Of a DNA stretch of 64,000 nt, positions 33,735 to 49,889 are shown piece after piece (position 1 is the stretch's first letter; every line of letters starts with the position of its first letter). This stretch comes from Rotaria sp. Silwood1. Taxonomy: Eukaryota > Rotifera > Eurotatoria > Philodinida > Philodinidae. The stretch is taken from positions 382,966-446,965 of the forward strand of contig CAJNOP010000029.1 in NCBI GenBank assembly GCA_905250075.1, given 5' to 3'. Both the position numbers and the translations under genes were made by a program. Below the pieces are notes generated by a model. That model saw only the letters and a list, made by a program, of their open reading frames with translations, was not told where the DNA came from and ran no database searches.

Positions 33735-34024
33735 ATGAGTGCATCAGCTACAAATACCAGTAATGCAGCTGAAACAACACCACCAATTTCTGAAGCTGAA
33801 GATCTGAAAATGTTTCAAGCAGCACGAAGAACAGGTCGACGAAATGCTCTTGGTGATCTTAGTGAACAATTCGCACAAGGTAAATTATTTTGTCTATAAG
33901 AAAGAAAAAAAACAACAGTTTTCATTTAAATTAATTATTTTTTTGTTTAGTCGGTCATGCAATGTCGTCGTCAGAAGTTGACAAAATGGGTCCTCATTTT
34001 CAGTCAATGTCAATTAAACATTAA
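33735..34024 (+). CDS. cAMP-dependent protein kinase inhibitor (PKI)
   Basis: Small heat-stable type inhibitor that occupies the catalytic cleft of protein kinase A. Two exons, 33735-33879 and 33951-34024 (intron GTAAAT...TTTAG, phase 1), give 72 residues, the usual PKI size of 70-78. Residues 27-42 contain FQAARRTGRRNALGDL. The core R-T-G-R-R-N-A-hydrophobic is the PKI pseudosubstrate, with Ala38 in place of a phosphorylatable Ser, and an aromatic residue (Phe27) precedes it as in known PKIs. The Leu-rich nuclear export signal of vertebrate PKI is not obvious in the short second exon. This gene was found by reading the splice sites, because each exon is below typical open-frame cut-offs. AATAAA follows at 34044. 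Confidence 0.85.
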
Positions 34025-34043
34025 ATCACAAAAACCTTTTCGC

Positions 34044-34049
34044 AATAAA
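34044..34049 (+). other. Poly(A) signal of the PKI gene
   Basis: AATAAA lies 20 nt after the PKI stop codon and is followed within 40 nt by TGT-rich sequence (tgttgttcgtgctgtg), as expected for a cleavage site. Confidence 0.55.
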
Positions 34050-34497
34050 CATGCTCATGTACATAGATGTTGTTCGTGCTGTGATGGAAAATAGCAAACG
34101 TCTTTTCTTTTCTTTTTTTTTTTTTTTTTTTTTTTAATAATTGTTTTTAAGAAAACAAAAAAAAATATATGAGTCTCTTATCACAATGTGTTTTTCTTCT
34201 TCTGATGTATCCAAATAATAATCAAAACAAACTGAAGTCTTTTCTTCTTTTCCATTGTTTTTTAAGCTGACATTCTTGTTTTTTTTCTCTTTTTTTTTTT
34301 AAATAACGATCTGTTTTTGAGACGCAATATTTGGCTTTAACTGATGTCTATTAGCATCAATTGTAAAGAAGATATTTGATGGACAATTTATTTGTTTTTT
34401 CAGATGATATTGCTATAATAAGAAAGAAGAATCTACGTTTTTTTCAAATCGAGAGAATAATAGACATTTATTTTTTTCTGTTGCAAAATTCAATTGA

Positions 34498-37190
<2,693 letters not shown>

Positions 37191-37703
37191 TATTGTAACA
37201 ATACATATTTTCCTTTTTGTATATATATATATATAAATCTGATGGATTTAAACAGGTAGAAAATTACTTTTATTTTTAAATTAAAAAATATATTTTTGTT
37301 TTTCTTATTGTTTAAGAAAAATAAAATACAAAATGTTTGTACAATCTAGAACAGTGCAATGGTTATCATCAAAAAAAAAGCTTTTATGTGAACATGTTCT
37401 TCTGTTTTTTTTTCATTTTATCTTTTGTTGTTCACGTGACTATTTTCATGGCTTATCCTTTGAAAGAAAAAGAAAAAGAAAATACAAACATAAACTTCTT
37501 TTTTGTGCCGTAAAGCACACTATTAAAACGTGTGATGTTACCTGATCTATTGTTCCTTTTTATCTTTTTCGTTTTCTCCTTTTTTTTTTCTTCTTTATAT
37601 CATTTCAAGATTAATTTACACATATAGGTTTCTTTCGATCGATGATATTGAATGAAAAGTAAGAATGAAAAACAAAACATTGATTATTTTAGAATAAAAA
37701 TGA

Positions 37704-40700
37704 ATGGATGATAAACGATTAGTTGATCATTTTGCCCTTATTGGTGTTGGAAGTACAGGTCCTATTGAACGGGATGGATTAATTCCAACATCATCATCAT
37801 CATCATCAACAACAGATACATCTATACAATTATCATCTAAAACGTATGATTTAACACCACAACATCAACAACCAATTGTTGATATAGCTATTATTGATCG
37901 TACACATGAAGAAGATCCACCAGCTGGTTATGAAACAATATGGACAACTCCAAATCATTTTCCAGCTAATCTTAATCATAGTGGATTTCGTAATCATGAA
38001 ATGTATTTATGTATTAGACGTGGACGTGATAAACCACCAATAACAGATATTGGAGTTTTACTTGAAGGACGAGAAAAAGTTATGGAAAATGTTTCAATTA
38101 TTGAAACAACACCTCATGGATATCCAGCTAGTATATTCAGCTCATCATTTAGTAAAGAACGAACATTAATTACATATCGACGAGCAGCATCAATGATTTT
38201 ATGCAATACTTTAGCTGTTACAGATATTTGTGTTATTAATGAAAGCAAGGTATGAAAAAATTTCTATTTAAATATCAAGAGAGATATTTTAGTTAACAGA
38301 AGTTTAAAATTAAGGTTTCCTAATGTTGTTCAACAAGTTGAAGTTTATTAATTGTTCATATCTTCCTGATATATCAAAGCTTTCAATTGCAGTCTTGAGA
38401 GATTCCTATAAATCAAAAATTCTATTTTTCTCAATTGGATACAAGAATTTGTTCTTGAAAAAATTTGTAACATAAGATTCAGTATGTCTTCTCTTCTATT
38501 TTTTATAGAATGATGAGAACACATTTTTCTATGAAATATTATTCGAAATAAGACCAAATCTTATTTATAAAAAAACTTTTCTAATCTTTAATCAATAAAA
38601 TTTTCATCATATATTTCTTGTTAAACATTATTTTTCTTTTTAGGGTGAAACTCCTCCACATTCATTTAATAAAATAAATAAAAATTTAAATCGCTCAATG
38701 CTTGGTTCAAATGTCTATCTTTGTTATAAAAAATCTGTTATTTATCCCATACGTATTCAATATCGTCCACATATTCTTTATACCTTTCCACCAACAGATG
38801 ATGATCCATATTATACTTTTCCTGATAAAACTCCTCTTTTCTGTTTTCCAATGGGTGCATTTATTGAACGATGGCCATCAAAAGTGACATTACAAAGTGT
38901 TGCACCAACATTTTCAACATTTCTATTATCAAATACAAAACAATATGGTGCTTGTATATCATTTTATGAATTATTTAAGGCATATGATCGTTTATTATTA
39001 ACAAATAATGATTTAATTAATCGTTTAGAAATTGACAATGATCATTTATATGCATCGACATGTGTTGTTATTTTTTCACGTCATCCATTTTTCGATACTC
39101 TGAGACGATTTTTATTTATAATATATCAATTAATTGTTTCATCGGGTAGGACAACATCGAGTGATAATCAATTAATTGATCGTATACCATTAATTGAACA
39201 GTATTTAAAACATTTTTTTAATGATGTACCATTTCCATCACCATCAAAGCCAAGAATATTTGTCCAATATGATGAACCATTATTAATTGTTCTACCCGAA
39301 GATAATGGTTTACCACAGAATGGTGCATCATTTGTTGATCTTTTAAAAAATTTAGGAACAGATAATACATTAACTTTATTTTTATTTGCTTTATTGGAAT
39401 CGAAATTGCTTATACATTCATTAAGATCATCAGTATTGACAGGCGTTGTTGAAGCAGTGAATAGCGTAAGAAAAGATCTGGCACTTACTATTTATTTTTT
39501 TTGAAAATAAACAATAATTTGTTTTCAGATGGTCTTTCCATTCCAATGGCAATGCCCATATATACCATTATGTCCTGTAGCATTGAGTGATGTATTGAGT
39601 GCACCAATTCCATTTATTATTGGTAAGACGATATAAATATATTTATTGATGATTCAACTAGTTTTTTTTATAGGAATCGATTCACGTTATTTTGATGTTT
39701 GTGAACCACCTCCTGATGTTATATGTGTTGATCTAGATACAAATATTATTATTGGAGGGTAAGATTATAAAATATATGAAACAGTGTGATTTGATCAATG
39801 TCAATGTGTATGTGTTATTTGAATTTGCTTGTCCGAGAGAGACGAACACTTTTTTTGAAAGCACAAAAACATAATACACAGTATAATTAACCATAGTCTC
39901 GGAAAGATCACCATTCCCACGCTGTATAAAATCACTAATCAATCTTATAAAAAACATAAGAGATATTGCGGGATCTTACTTCTAATATTATGTTGTTGAT
40001 TTGCAGAAAAATAAAAGAAACATGAGAAATTCTTTTGATCATACTTCGAAGCAATTGTAGGGTTCTGAAGAAGACATTAATTTTTTAAATGTCCAGGTCA
40101 ATGATTCCGGAGAACGGATACTGCAATAATCGACAGGAAAGGTCACCATATCCTGCAGGAAATCACCGGAACATCGAAGCAATATTCCGACCGGAAATTT
40201 TCAGGATTCTTTTCCGATGATTTCCGGCCTGTTCCTGTTGGAAAGCACAGGAAGTTGATCGGAATCCACCGAAAAATTTTCGGCTGGAACACTGCTTCCA
40301 TATTTCAGCGATTTCCGGTGTTTTCCTGCCGGAACCGGTCCGTATTTGTCGACCTGGGTGAGAACGAAGTAAAACTAATGAGGAAACCTTTCTCGATGTC
40401 AACTTGCTTTGCAATCGAGACGATATGCATTTGATGAGTACTAGAGTGTTATAGAAAAATCTAGAGTGATTTGATCGTGTAGGCCTTCGTTCTTGAGATA
40501 TCAAGATTTGAATGAGTTTCCCAACTAAAAGCTTTGATTCCCTTAGGTCACATGAGTTTCGACTTTAAACTTTGTACGAACAAAGTTTTCAATGGGATTA
40601 GTTAATTGTACAGGTTTTTAGCTTTTCTATATGATAGAATTTCGAATGTTGAATATATTAGGGTAGGAGATTTTTAGAAAACTTACAACTTCTCCAATAA

Positions 40701-43700
40701 ACTTGCCTCATCACGAACTTTGTTCGTACATAGTTTAAAGTTGAAAAGCTCACATGACCTAAGGAAACTAAAGCTTTTGGTTAAAAACGATATTTGAAGA
40801 ACGAAGGCTCAGAGTGCCAGACTATTCTAGACTTTTTTTTATCGCTCATCAAATGAACATCGTCCCGATCGAAAAGTGACTTGACACTTGGAAAAGCTCA
40901 CTTGTAAATTACTATGCGAGAGATTTCAAAAACGAAAGAAAATTATCAATTTATTAGACAGTATTGAGTTTAGAATTTTTCTTTATGTAATAGTTGAAAT
41001 TGATTCGATTTCATGTTCTCTTTTTTAGGACAAAACTAGATAAGAGTTAATTACCAATCATGAACAATATGTCAGAAAAATTTCTTTTTTTGTTTTTAAT
41101 TTAGAACTGAAGAACAAAAACATTGGTCTGTAAAAATGTTTCCAAAAAAACCAGTAAATTTTTATTTTCTTTGTTATGTTCTATTAAATCAATCGAATTG
41201 GGTTTTATTTTCTTCATTTTTTAGTTTAAACAATTAAAACAATCATTAGATGAAATTGAATGTCAAGTACTTGATACATATCAAAAACGTTTATATGATC
41301 TTCGCACACGTTTAAAACGTAATCGTAATGATTTTGAATTACGTATACAAATGATTCAACTTGAACGTAATATGGAAACACGAATACGTGATGTATTTCT
41401 TCGTTTTATGTGTACATGTTTTTATGGTTATAAACAATTTTTACGTCCAATATTACGTCGACCAAATCAATTATCAACTGATGCATCTGTTTTATTTGAA
41501 TTTGATAGTTTTTTACATTCACGAGATTCATCTTATGCTAAATTTTATTCATATGTTTTACGTACACAAATGTTTAGTCGTTTCATAGAAGAACGTTCAT
41601 TTTTATCATCAAGTACATTAAATCAATCAACATTAATTAATGATAATGTTCATCATAATTACAGTTTAGCATTTTTTGATGAATGTTGTACTAAAGTTAA
41701 AACAAGTATTGAAAATAATGAACAACAAACATTATATTTACTTGATATACATGATATAACAACGAATTTTTTAAGTGAAAAAACAACATTAATTTTACCA
41801 GATTTTATTGATTCAAGTCATTCAGGAACTAATGGACATAATGATTCAATTAATAAACAAAATAAATCTAATAACAATGGAAATAAAATACATGGTCAAC
41901 AAAAAACTGATATAACAAATTTAAAATTACCACAAGAACAAGCACAAATATCATCAATGAAACTTGTACCAAATAGTCCTATGGTGAAACGATCAAAATT
42001 TGAGAGAGATAAATGTCAAAAGGTAAGTCACAATCTTCGAGAGAAAGTGACTGAAAATTTCTACTCTATACATTTCAACATTAGAGTTTATCAGATCTAA
42101 GAATTTTTGAATTCGATGGGGTCTATTTTCAATACTTCTTTTAGATAATATTGCATCAAAAATATGAAAATAAAACAATAAATAAATTGCTATAGAATCA
42201 AATTGATGTAGATTGTGTTTTATATATTCAAAAGCCGATAGAAGTTATTGAAAAAATTCAATTTTTCGAAACAAAATTAGAAAAGATTTTTATTGGAATG
42301 TTAAATAAAAATAGCCGATTTTCAGGTCCTTCATCAGAATAGAATAATAAACATGAAAATGTACAATGTAATTCTTAGTGGACAAAAATTTATTGGGATC
42401 AATTTGAAAAAACATAGATTTCGACTCCCATAAAAAAAAAGAATAAATTTAAGTCTCAAATTTATCGTGATTGGAGCTATCATGCAGATTCTTACTGTAT
42501 GCATCATTCATCTAAGTCGTATAGAAATATTTGATAAGGATCAAATCTTTTTTTCAAATGAATAATTTACTGTAAAGATACATTTTTCTATTTTTAAAAA
42601 GGTCGCTCGTGAAAATAAAACTAAACCTACACAATGGGCTTATTGTTTATTATCCAATGTTTATTCTCTATGGTTTATGCATTTACCTACTATGATTGAA
42701 TGTTATACAAGTTCACGAGATATTTTAAATTATGCATATAAAATTCTTGTACAAATGAATCGACAACATTTAACAAATCCAGATGAAGTAAAACAAGAGA
42801 AGAAACACGTGAAACAATTCAATAAAATCTTTTTTTTTTTAATTTTTAGATTTGTTTTCGTGTTATTATTCAATTATGTGGTCTTTATGATTATCCTATA
42901 TTAGCTGTTAAAACTTATTCATTTATGAAAAAAACTGGTGTAGAATGGAATGCTGTTACATATGGTGCTTATAATAAAGTAACATAAAAAAAAAATTTAT
43001 CTAATTAAAACAACAATTATTCAATAATTTTTTTTCTTATTTAGGCTGTTTATGAAGGTACATGGGCACGACGTGATCGTTGGGCAACATTACGTTCCGT
43101 ATTTCGAGCTGTATGGGCATTCAAAACTGCTCATCGTTATCGACATAATCAACGTAATCGTCGTCCATCAACATCATCATTGGACGATGATGATAGTGAT
43201 GGTGCAATGAGTACCGATTCTAATGTTGGATATTCACATACAAGTTGTATTCCAACAACTTCTACACATCCTACTAGAACACTTGGTTCAACCGATAATC
43301 TCAAAGGTTTGTTTTAACTTTAGTTTTCTTTTGAAACAAAAAAACAAATATTTTTATAGATAATCGTGGAAATAATCCTAATCAAGATGATACATTATCA
43401 ACTGTACTTTCAACATTAGCTGGAACAATAAAAGATATAACAGAGAGTCCATTTTTTCCAAAAATGGCTTTTAAAAAACTACCAACAAGTACAAAAAAAT
43501 AACAAAGATCATTTTCATTTACTAAATTGTATTGTATTTCTTTTCATTTTCTTTAGTGGATGGATATATAGATACTAAGATAATTCGTACAACAAATACA
43601 AATAATAATAACAATATTAATATTCAAGAAATACCAGAAAAAAATTTACTATCAAATATACTTGATATGCCATCTAAACTTGATTTTAGTACACTTCAAT

Positions 43701-46700
43701 CAATTGCTCATCAAACAGGTTTATTTATTTTTCTTTTTGAAATTCGTATTATTTTTTTGTGAACCATTTAAAACGAGCGTTGAAGTATAAAGGTAGAAAT
43801 TTCTAGCCACCGTCAGAAACACTTTATTCAAAACGAGTGATCAAAAAGTTTTTAGACAAGATGTTTGTTCATTTTTTTACTGGCTAGAAAGTATTTGTGA
43901 TAGATTAGGATCAGAATTTTATACGCTTAGAAATTTGGCCTCAGTTTAAAGTTCGAGAGTAGTGAAATAATCTTTGAAAAGCCCGACAAAATTAGTTTGA
44001 ACGAGGCTTGAGAGTCCACGTTTCCAGTGAATACCTTCGTTGATTTTGATATGCTGGAATGTCTTACAGACAAATCAAAGATGATAGGTCGTAAGCAGAA
44101 TTTGAATATTGATTTAGAAACATCGTGTGCATTTTTATTCAAGAGTAATTTCGAACATACGCAAAATTGTCGACGTAGGTTATGTTGTCGAATAGATTCT
44201 TCTCTACAGATTGTAGGTTGTAGCTTTTACCTAAAGAGGATACTACGCAAGGTATCATTTGGCATAGTTCGCTCGTAAAACTATAAGCATTTTTTCAGAA
44301 CTTCCTTTGAATGCACAATGGTTGTTGATCATTTTTAAAAAAATGAATATTTAGAAAAAACGAAAATTGAAATGCCTTGTCAATAGATAGGAAAACCACT
44401 TCAAATAGTACATTTTGAAGGCTGGCTTTTCATCTATAGACTGATACATAAATAAAAAAGCGTAAATTTTAGTTTCGAATCGTACAAGTCATAATACAAA
44501 AAGATTTCCTTTGCAACTAATTCTTTGGGCTTTAAAAAATTATTTCACTATTCTCGAACAAAAACTGATACAAAATTTTCAAGCACATATAATACTGGTC
44601 CTAACTCATTGGTGAAAATTAAACAAACATTGCGTCTAAAAACTTATCAATTATTTAATTTATGATCTTCTTCTTTATTTCACTTTCCAAAGATTATGTA
44701 AAATTATGATGAAAAAATATGTCTCCCAATAAAAAAAATAAAACAATCTCTCTGTGATTAGCAACAACAACTATATCATATTTTATATATTAATCCCGTA
44801 GGAATGGTATTGACAGCCTTTTTTTATATTTAGCTCGATCTGATGCTGGCATATTAATGACAACAAGTGATATTGAAATAGGTGATATTGGTATGCTTTC
44901 ATATCGTTTACCAGTTGCTCCAAGATCTTCTCAAACACATAATCAATCACAATCACCACGTCGCTCAATTTCATGTCTTGACAATCAAACACAATCAAAT
45001 ACACCAATTAAATGGGAATTAACATCAAGAACACAAGTTTTATCTAATGATCCACTTGGTTTACTTAATCCAACACCAAAAGTTCCTATACCTCAAGTAA
45101 TTACGAATCGAACATCTTCAATAATGGATAAACCTTTTGCTAATTCAAAATCTTCTTCAACTGAAATAAAATCAACTATAAATTCTATTCCAAAAGAAGA
45201 CGAAGAACAAGAAGAACAAGAACAAGAAATAACATCTCTATTACATATTCCAACATCAATAACACAATTACGTGCTAAACTTACTCAAAGTGGTTTTTCA
45301 GCATTATATAATCCAAAAAATCTTAATACAATTAAATCATACGCATTAGATCGTTTTACTGATCTTAAAACATCAGTAAAATCTACAACCATTCCATTAA
45401 CACAATCGAAAAGTCTTTATACAGTTAAAAATCCTACAATTAATAAAGAATTAACATTAGCAAGAAATAATAGTAATAGTAAACTACGTGGTAGTTTGTC
45501 ATCACTTATATCTCAACAGAGTTCAAATAGTTCATCATTAAATACAAATAATATCAATGGTATGGATATGAATAATATACATGATGATATCAAAGCATTA
45601 CGTATTGATCCATCAAGTGTTGCAATACCATTAATAAGTAATAATGATGATAATTCTCGTATTCCAAATCGAATTATTGAAATTAGTAGTTGTAATCGAT
45701 GTTCAGCATGTAATCAATTTTTATATGATGAAGAAATAATGAATGGTTGGTCTCCTGATGATTCTGAATTACATACAATATGTGTTCATTGTGGAGAAAA
45801 AACAATACCAAAATTAAGTATTAATATAAGAGTAAGAAAAATAACTAGATTTAATTATAGAAAGACTTTTTTCTAATGCATTTCTTTTAGGATAATACAG
45901 CTATGAATACCAATATGACTTCAACGTATGTTTTAAAGAAAAAAAAAACAAACTTTCAATATAATTATTTCGTTATTTCTTTTTTTATAGAAAAGATGAT
46001 TCGACAGTAACAACACCAACAAATAATATTACACAACAAACAATGATTGAAAAAATGAAACAATCATTGTAAGATTGATCTTTTTTTTTCCTTCAGATCT
46101 TCAGAAATTTTAAAAATAAACCTTTTTATTTAATACATTTGTTTTTTGATATTCAAAGACTAAACTTGGAAAAATAATTATTATATGAATAAATAGAAAT
46201 TTTATTTTCATAGATTTTCAAGTCTGTTGACTAAACATTTACTTTAGAGAATACATATTTGTTAAAAGCACTTGGTCTTATCCTATGACATCATGTTCAC
46301 CTTTTAGTTCCGTAGAAATTGTACTAACATTATTGTTTTACTTGCAGGACAATTCTCAAAATGATAAAAAAGTATTTGCGATGAGACTTTTGTTATAAGA
46401 TAGAGCCCATGGAAAGTAAATAGAATTGGTAATGATTCGTTTCCTTCTAGCTTTCTTCGTAATTTATGAAAAATTTACTGAGTTTCTGAATTAGTTGTAC
46501 GGTATATCATCGAAAATATTAAGTCACTAACTCGATCTTAAATTTTATTCATAAAACGGTCTTATGATGCATCAAAAGTTTTATCTCGAACGAATCTTTT
46601 TTTTTTCTTCTAATAATAAGTTTACAAGAAAAACTGGATTTTTTTTTGAATATTTTTAAACATATGTAAAAAGGCTGAAAATCTGATATTTTGAAAAGAA

Positions 46701-49548
46701 AATATTCGTTCGAAGTGAAAATTTCCGTGTATCATAAGATCTCTTTACGGAGGTCGAAATAGCGATGTGAGATTTTTTTTTATTAGATACTCTGCACTAG
46801 GTCAGAAATTCAGGAAAACTATTATAACTCGAGAAAAAACAAAGTATTAAGCACTTTATTATGAAACAGAGTTTAAATATTTATCTGAGATTCATTATTA
46901 TTATTATTATTTTATTTGTTCTAGCCGTCTTCAACCATCGTCACCAACTATAACGGTACACTATTTAAGTCCGCTCGTTCTTCGTAAAGAACTTGAAAAT
47001 ATAATCGAAACACCTGATCACAATAATAGTGATCTATATAAAATGGATTTTAAAGAAAAACATCCAATTTTATTTTGGAACTTGGTAACATATATTAAAA
47101 TTTATTTCTTTTTTTCACTATATTATAATAATTATTTATTTAGATTTGGTTTTTTCGACGTATTCATGTATCAAGTTATTTATTTCAAATGCTTTTACGT
47201 TCATTATTACATTTATCAGATAATGAAATAAAACGAGATTTTAAAAAGAATAAATGTATTTTGGGACAAGAACTTATTGATGAAAAAACTTCAATACGTA
47301 TACGTTGTATGTGGGATAGTGCAATAAGTCATAGTGATATTGCTGAACCAATGTATAAAACATGGGAACATGATGGTTATGGTAAGAAAAACGATTTTAT
47401 TGAAATTTAGAATGTATTAGCGGCAGCGATAGAACATTAGCGCTTCTCCTAGTATGAATATATAGTGATAGATAAAGCCTTCGCTATGTATACTACATTA
47501 TCTACGATACAAATTATCAGTAGAATTAACTATCGACGAAAAAAAATAAAAATTTTGCTGTTTCTACTATCTTTTTATTTCTTTGTTATCTTTCGGAGTT
47601 TAAATATTCATTTTTTTAATCTCAAATGCATCTTTCGTAGATCCGATACATGTAGCCAAAATGTCACCTCTCCTAGGAAAACAGAAGGAGTGCTTGTGTT
47701 CTGATTCGATTGTTAGAATATATCTATGTTTTTTTTTTCTTACTTTTAGATGGATGTCATACACCAGTTGCCAATGCATTAATTACGGACGAGCATAGTA
47801 CCGTTACTGGAAAGTAAGATTAATAGAAGAATTTTCTTTTTCTTCCTCTTATTTTCTTCATATATTAGCGATTTATTTGATAATAATATGGATCGGTAAA
47901 TAATTCTTTTCACACATTTCCGAGATTAAAAAATTGATTTTTTCACTGATTTTTTTTTATTAATAGAGAGAAATAAAATAAAATAAAATATTGATTTGTT
48001 TGCTTTTTTTTTTAAAATTTATTCATAGAGTAATACGATCAATTGTTGCTTGTATTGAACAAAATGATCTATACAATCCAATTCGATTATTTATAAAAGA
48101 ATCATCAAAATCAATACGTCGACGTATTCGTCGTCGTTCAATGTACAGAGAAATTCTATTTTTAGCAATTGTTGCACTTGGACGTGAAAAACTTTCGCAT
48201 GGTAAGTTTATAAGAAAAAATTCTATTATGCAGTTCTCAAATAATTATATAATCAATTGAAAATAAACAGACAAAATTTTATGTCCTATGTTAAATTTAA
48301 GCTGAATATTAGTGTAGAAATCTTAAACGATTCTCTAAAGACATAAGAATTATACATTAAAACTTATAGTTAATACTGTTCTATTGATTGACTTCCTACT
48401 CCAAATGTGTTAGTCTTGTTTGGTGCAAACGTATATTTCAAGAAAAACAGTTGAAAATACAGTCTATGAGAACGTCTATATTTCCGAAATAAAGATTTTG
48501 TAAGAACCTTAAACGAAAATAATCTGAAACTGACGAAGACATTGTGGCAAATCTTCTAATTGCTGATTTATACCAAAGATAACCTATGGAAAGCAATAGA
48601 AAAGCAAGAATCAGTGATGTACTTATATGCATACTAGGTCACCCGTATCTTTACTGCTGACCTGATCCTGACCTTCAAGACAGTACATTCCTAATTTCTG
48701 ATATATTAGCTATCTTTCGAATCATAGGGTTCAAAAGAATTGATAGTTACATCCATAGTAGTTTCAATTCTTAGAATTGTTTTAAATTTGTACAAGTTTT
48801 GAAAAGTTTAAATTCATAACAAATTTGATACATAGATTTTACAATTAGTATCAGTTTGATATTTGGTACTCTTTGTTCTTCGTGAGATATCCAACCATCA
48901 ACAAACTATCATGTCTCATCAGCAAAGATTAGAACATTAACTCTTTTTGATCGTTGAATATCTTGTGAAGGAATTATGCTTTTAAAAATAAACTTTCATA
49001 GTAATGTAATAATGATAAGTTCTACTCATGGACAAATTTTCAGGTCAAATTATGACTTGCGATAGTTAACTAGCTGTCTAATGTAAAGTCAAAAATTCAG
49101 TAAAAATGATCATAACTCTAAAAGAATAAGATATGGACACGCATTTATTTCTAACTTCTGTTGATCTCGCTCCATACTACATATAGATAAACTATGAGTT
49201 CAATCGTCATCCGACAGTTGAGTACCTACCCTTGTGAATTTATTCTTTGGTCTACGATTTTATTCAATTTTTCTCTTTTGAAAAATTTCATTGTTTTTCT
49301 AATAATTCTAAAAATCTATGATATATTTACAAGTGTAGATTTATTCTATTAGATTTTCTAGAATGTAATTATAAAATTTTTCTGTTATTATATTTTTTTT
49401 CTCTTAACTAGACGCATTTGATCGTGAATACAATAGTGTATTTCAAAAATTAAATGACAAACAGCGTCAACTTATCTATGACTTTGATAAATGTCCATCA
49501 TTGGCTGCTGTTATGTGTCGTCGATTATTTTCATCATTGGAACTTTAA
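37704..49548 (+). CDS. DENND4: DENN domain-containing protein 4 (Rab GEF, CRAG-like)
   Basis: DENND4 proteins act as exchange factors for Rab10 in membrane traffic. Twenty exons, all phases closing: 37704-38249, 38644-39465, 39529-39622, 39674-39758, 41105-41153, 41225-42022, 42602-42787, 42850-42978, 43045-43306, 43360-43488, 43557-43718, 44834-45831, 45891-45925, 45991-46068, 46925-47084, 47144-47381, 47750-47813, 47869-47895, 48029-48201 and 49412-49548. The product is about 1,723 residues (human 1,863). It has an MABP region with [18 protein letters not shown], a DENN core with [12 protein letters not shown] and [16 protein letters not shown], a PPR-like repeat ([19 protein letters not shown]), a Cys pair module [20 protein letters not shown] (about 1373-1400), and the conserved C-terminus [14 protein letters not shown] and [17 protein letters not shown]. 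Animals with one copy keep a single DENND4/CRAG gene. An acceptor-like TATTTTAG ends 11 nt before ATG. Confidence 0.93.
40092..40359. repeat. GC-richer palindromic element in DENND4 intron 4
   Basis: An inverted repeat bounded by TCCAGGTC (40092) and GACCTGGG (about 40351), with many internal CCGGAA/TTTCCGG and CAGGAA/TTTCCTG boxes. Left-arm pieces such as cctgcaggaaatcaccggaa pair with tttccggtgttttcctgccg. It is distinctly richer in G and C than the rest of the intron. It has no coding capacity, and the frame at 40163-40504 is a by-product. Confidence 0.7.
40385..40900. repeat. Imperfect inverted repeat in DENND4 intron 4
   Basis: The left arm contains ACTTTAAACTTTGTACGAACA (40562) and the right arm TGTTCGTACATAGTTTAAAGT (40723). 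Outer pairs include ggccttcgttcttgagatat with atatttgaagaacgaaggct, and atgcatttgatgagtact with cgctcatcaaatgaac. It directly follows the GC-richer element. Confidence 0.7.
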
Positions 49549-49824
49549 ATATACCTATTTAATTCGTTTTCTCTTGTCTCTAGTCATAATATAATATACT
49601 GTTGTTGTTATTGTATGTTTCTTCTTTTTGTTTATCGTTTCGAGTTATCTATTATTCTATTCTACACACTTGTTGTTTGAGATCACTGAAAAATAATTCT
49701 GCGAGCATAAATTCATTTTTTTTTCTGTATTTTAAAACCCTATAAATATCTCTATAAGGTGAGAGGTTATTTGTGTTCGTTTTTCTTTTTTTTTAATTGA
49801 TGATTGTATTTTGCATGTTAATGA

Positions 49825-49830
49825 AATAAA
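49825..49830 (+). other. Poly(A) signal of DENND4
   Basis: AATAAA lies 277 nt after the DENND4 stop and only 60 nt before the start codon of the next gene. The two transcription units are therefore packed tightly. Confidence 0.5.
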
Positions 49831-49889
49831 GAAAAATAATTCACCTTTACACTCGGTCAAAAATTACCTTTATCCGTTTTTTTTTGAGA

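Noticed and set aside
40163..40504. 113-residue minus-strand frame in DENND4 intron 4
   Set aside because: Covers the GC-richer palindromic element and part of the next inverted repeat, so it is a composition artefact.
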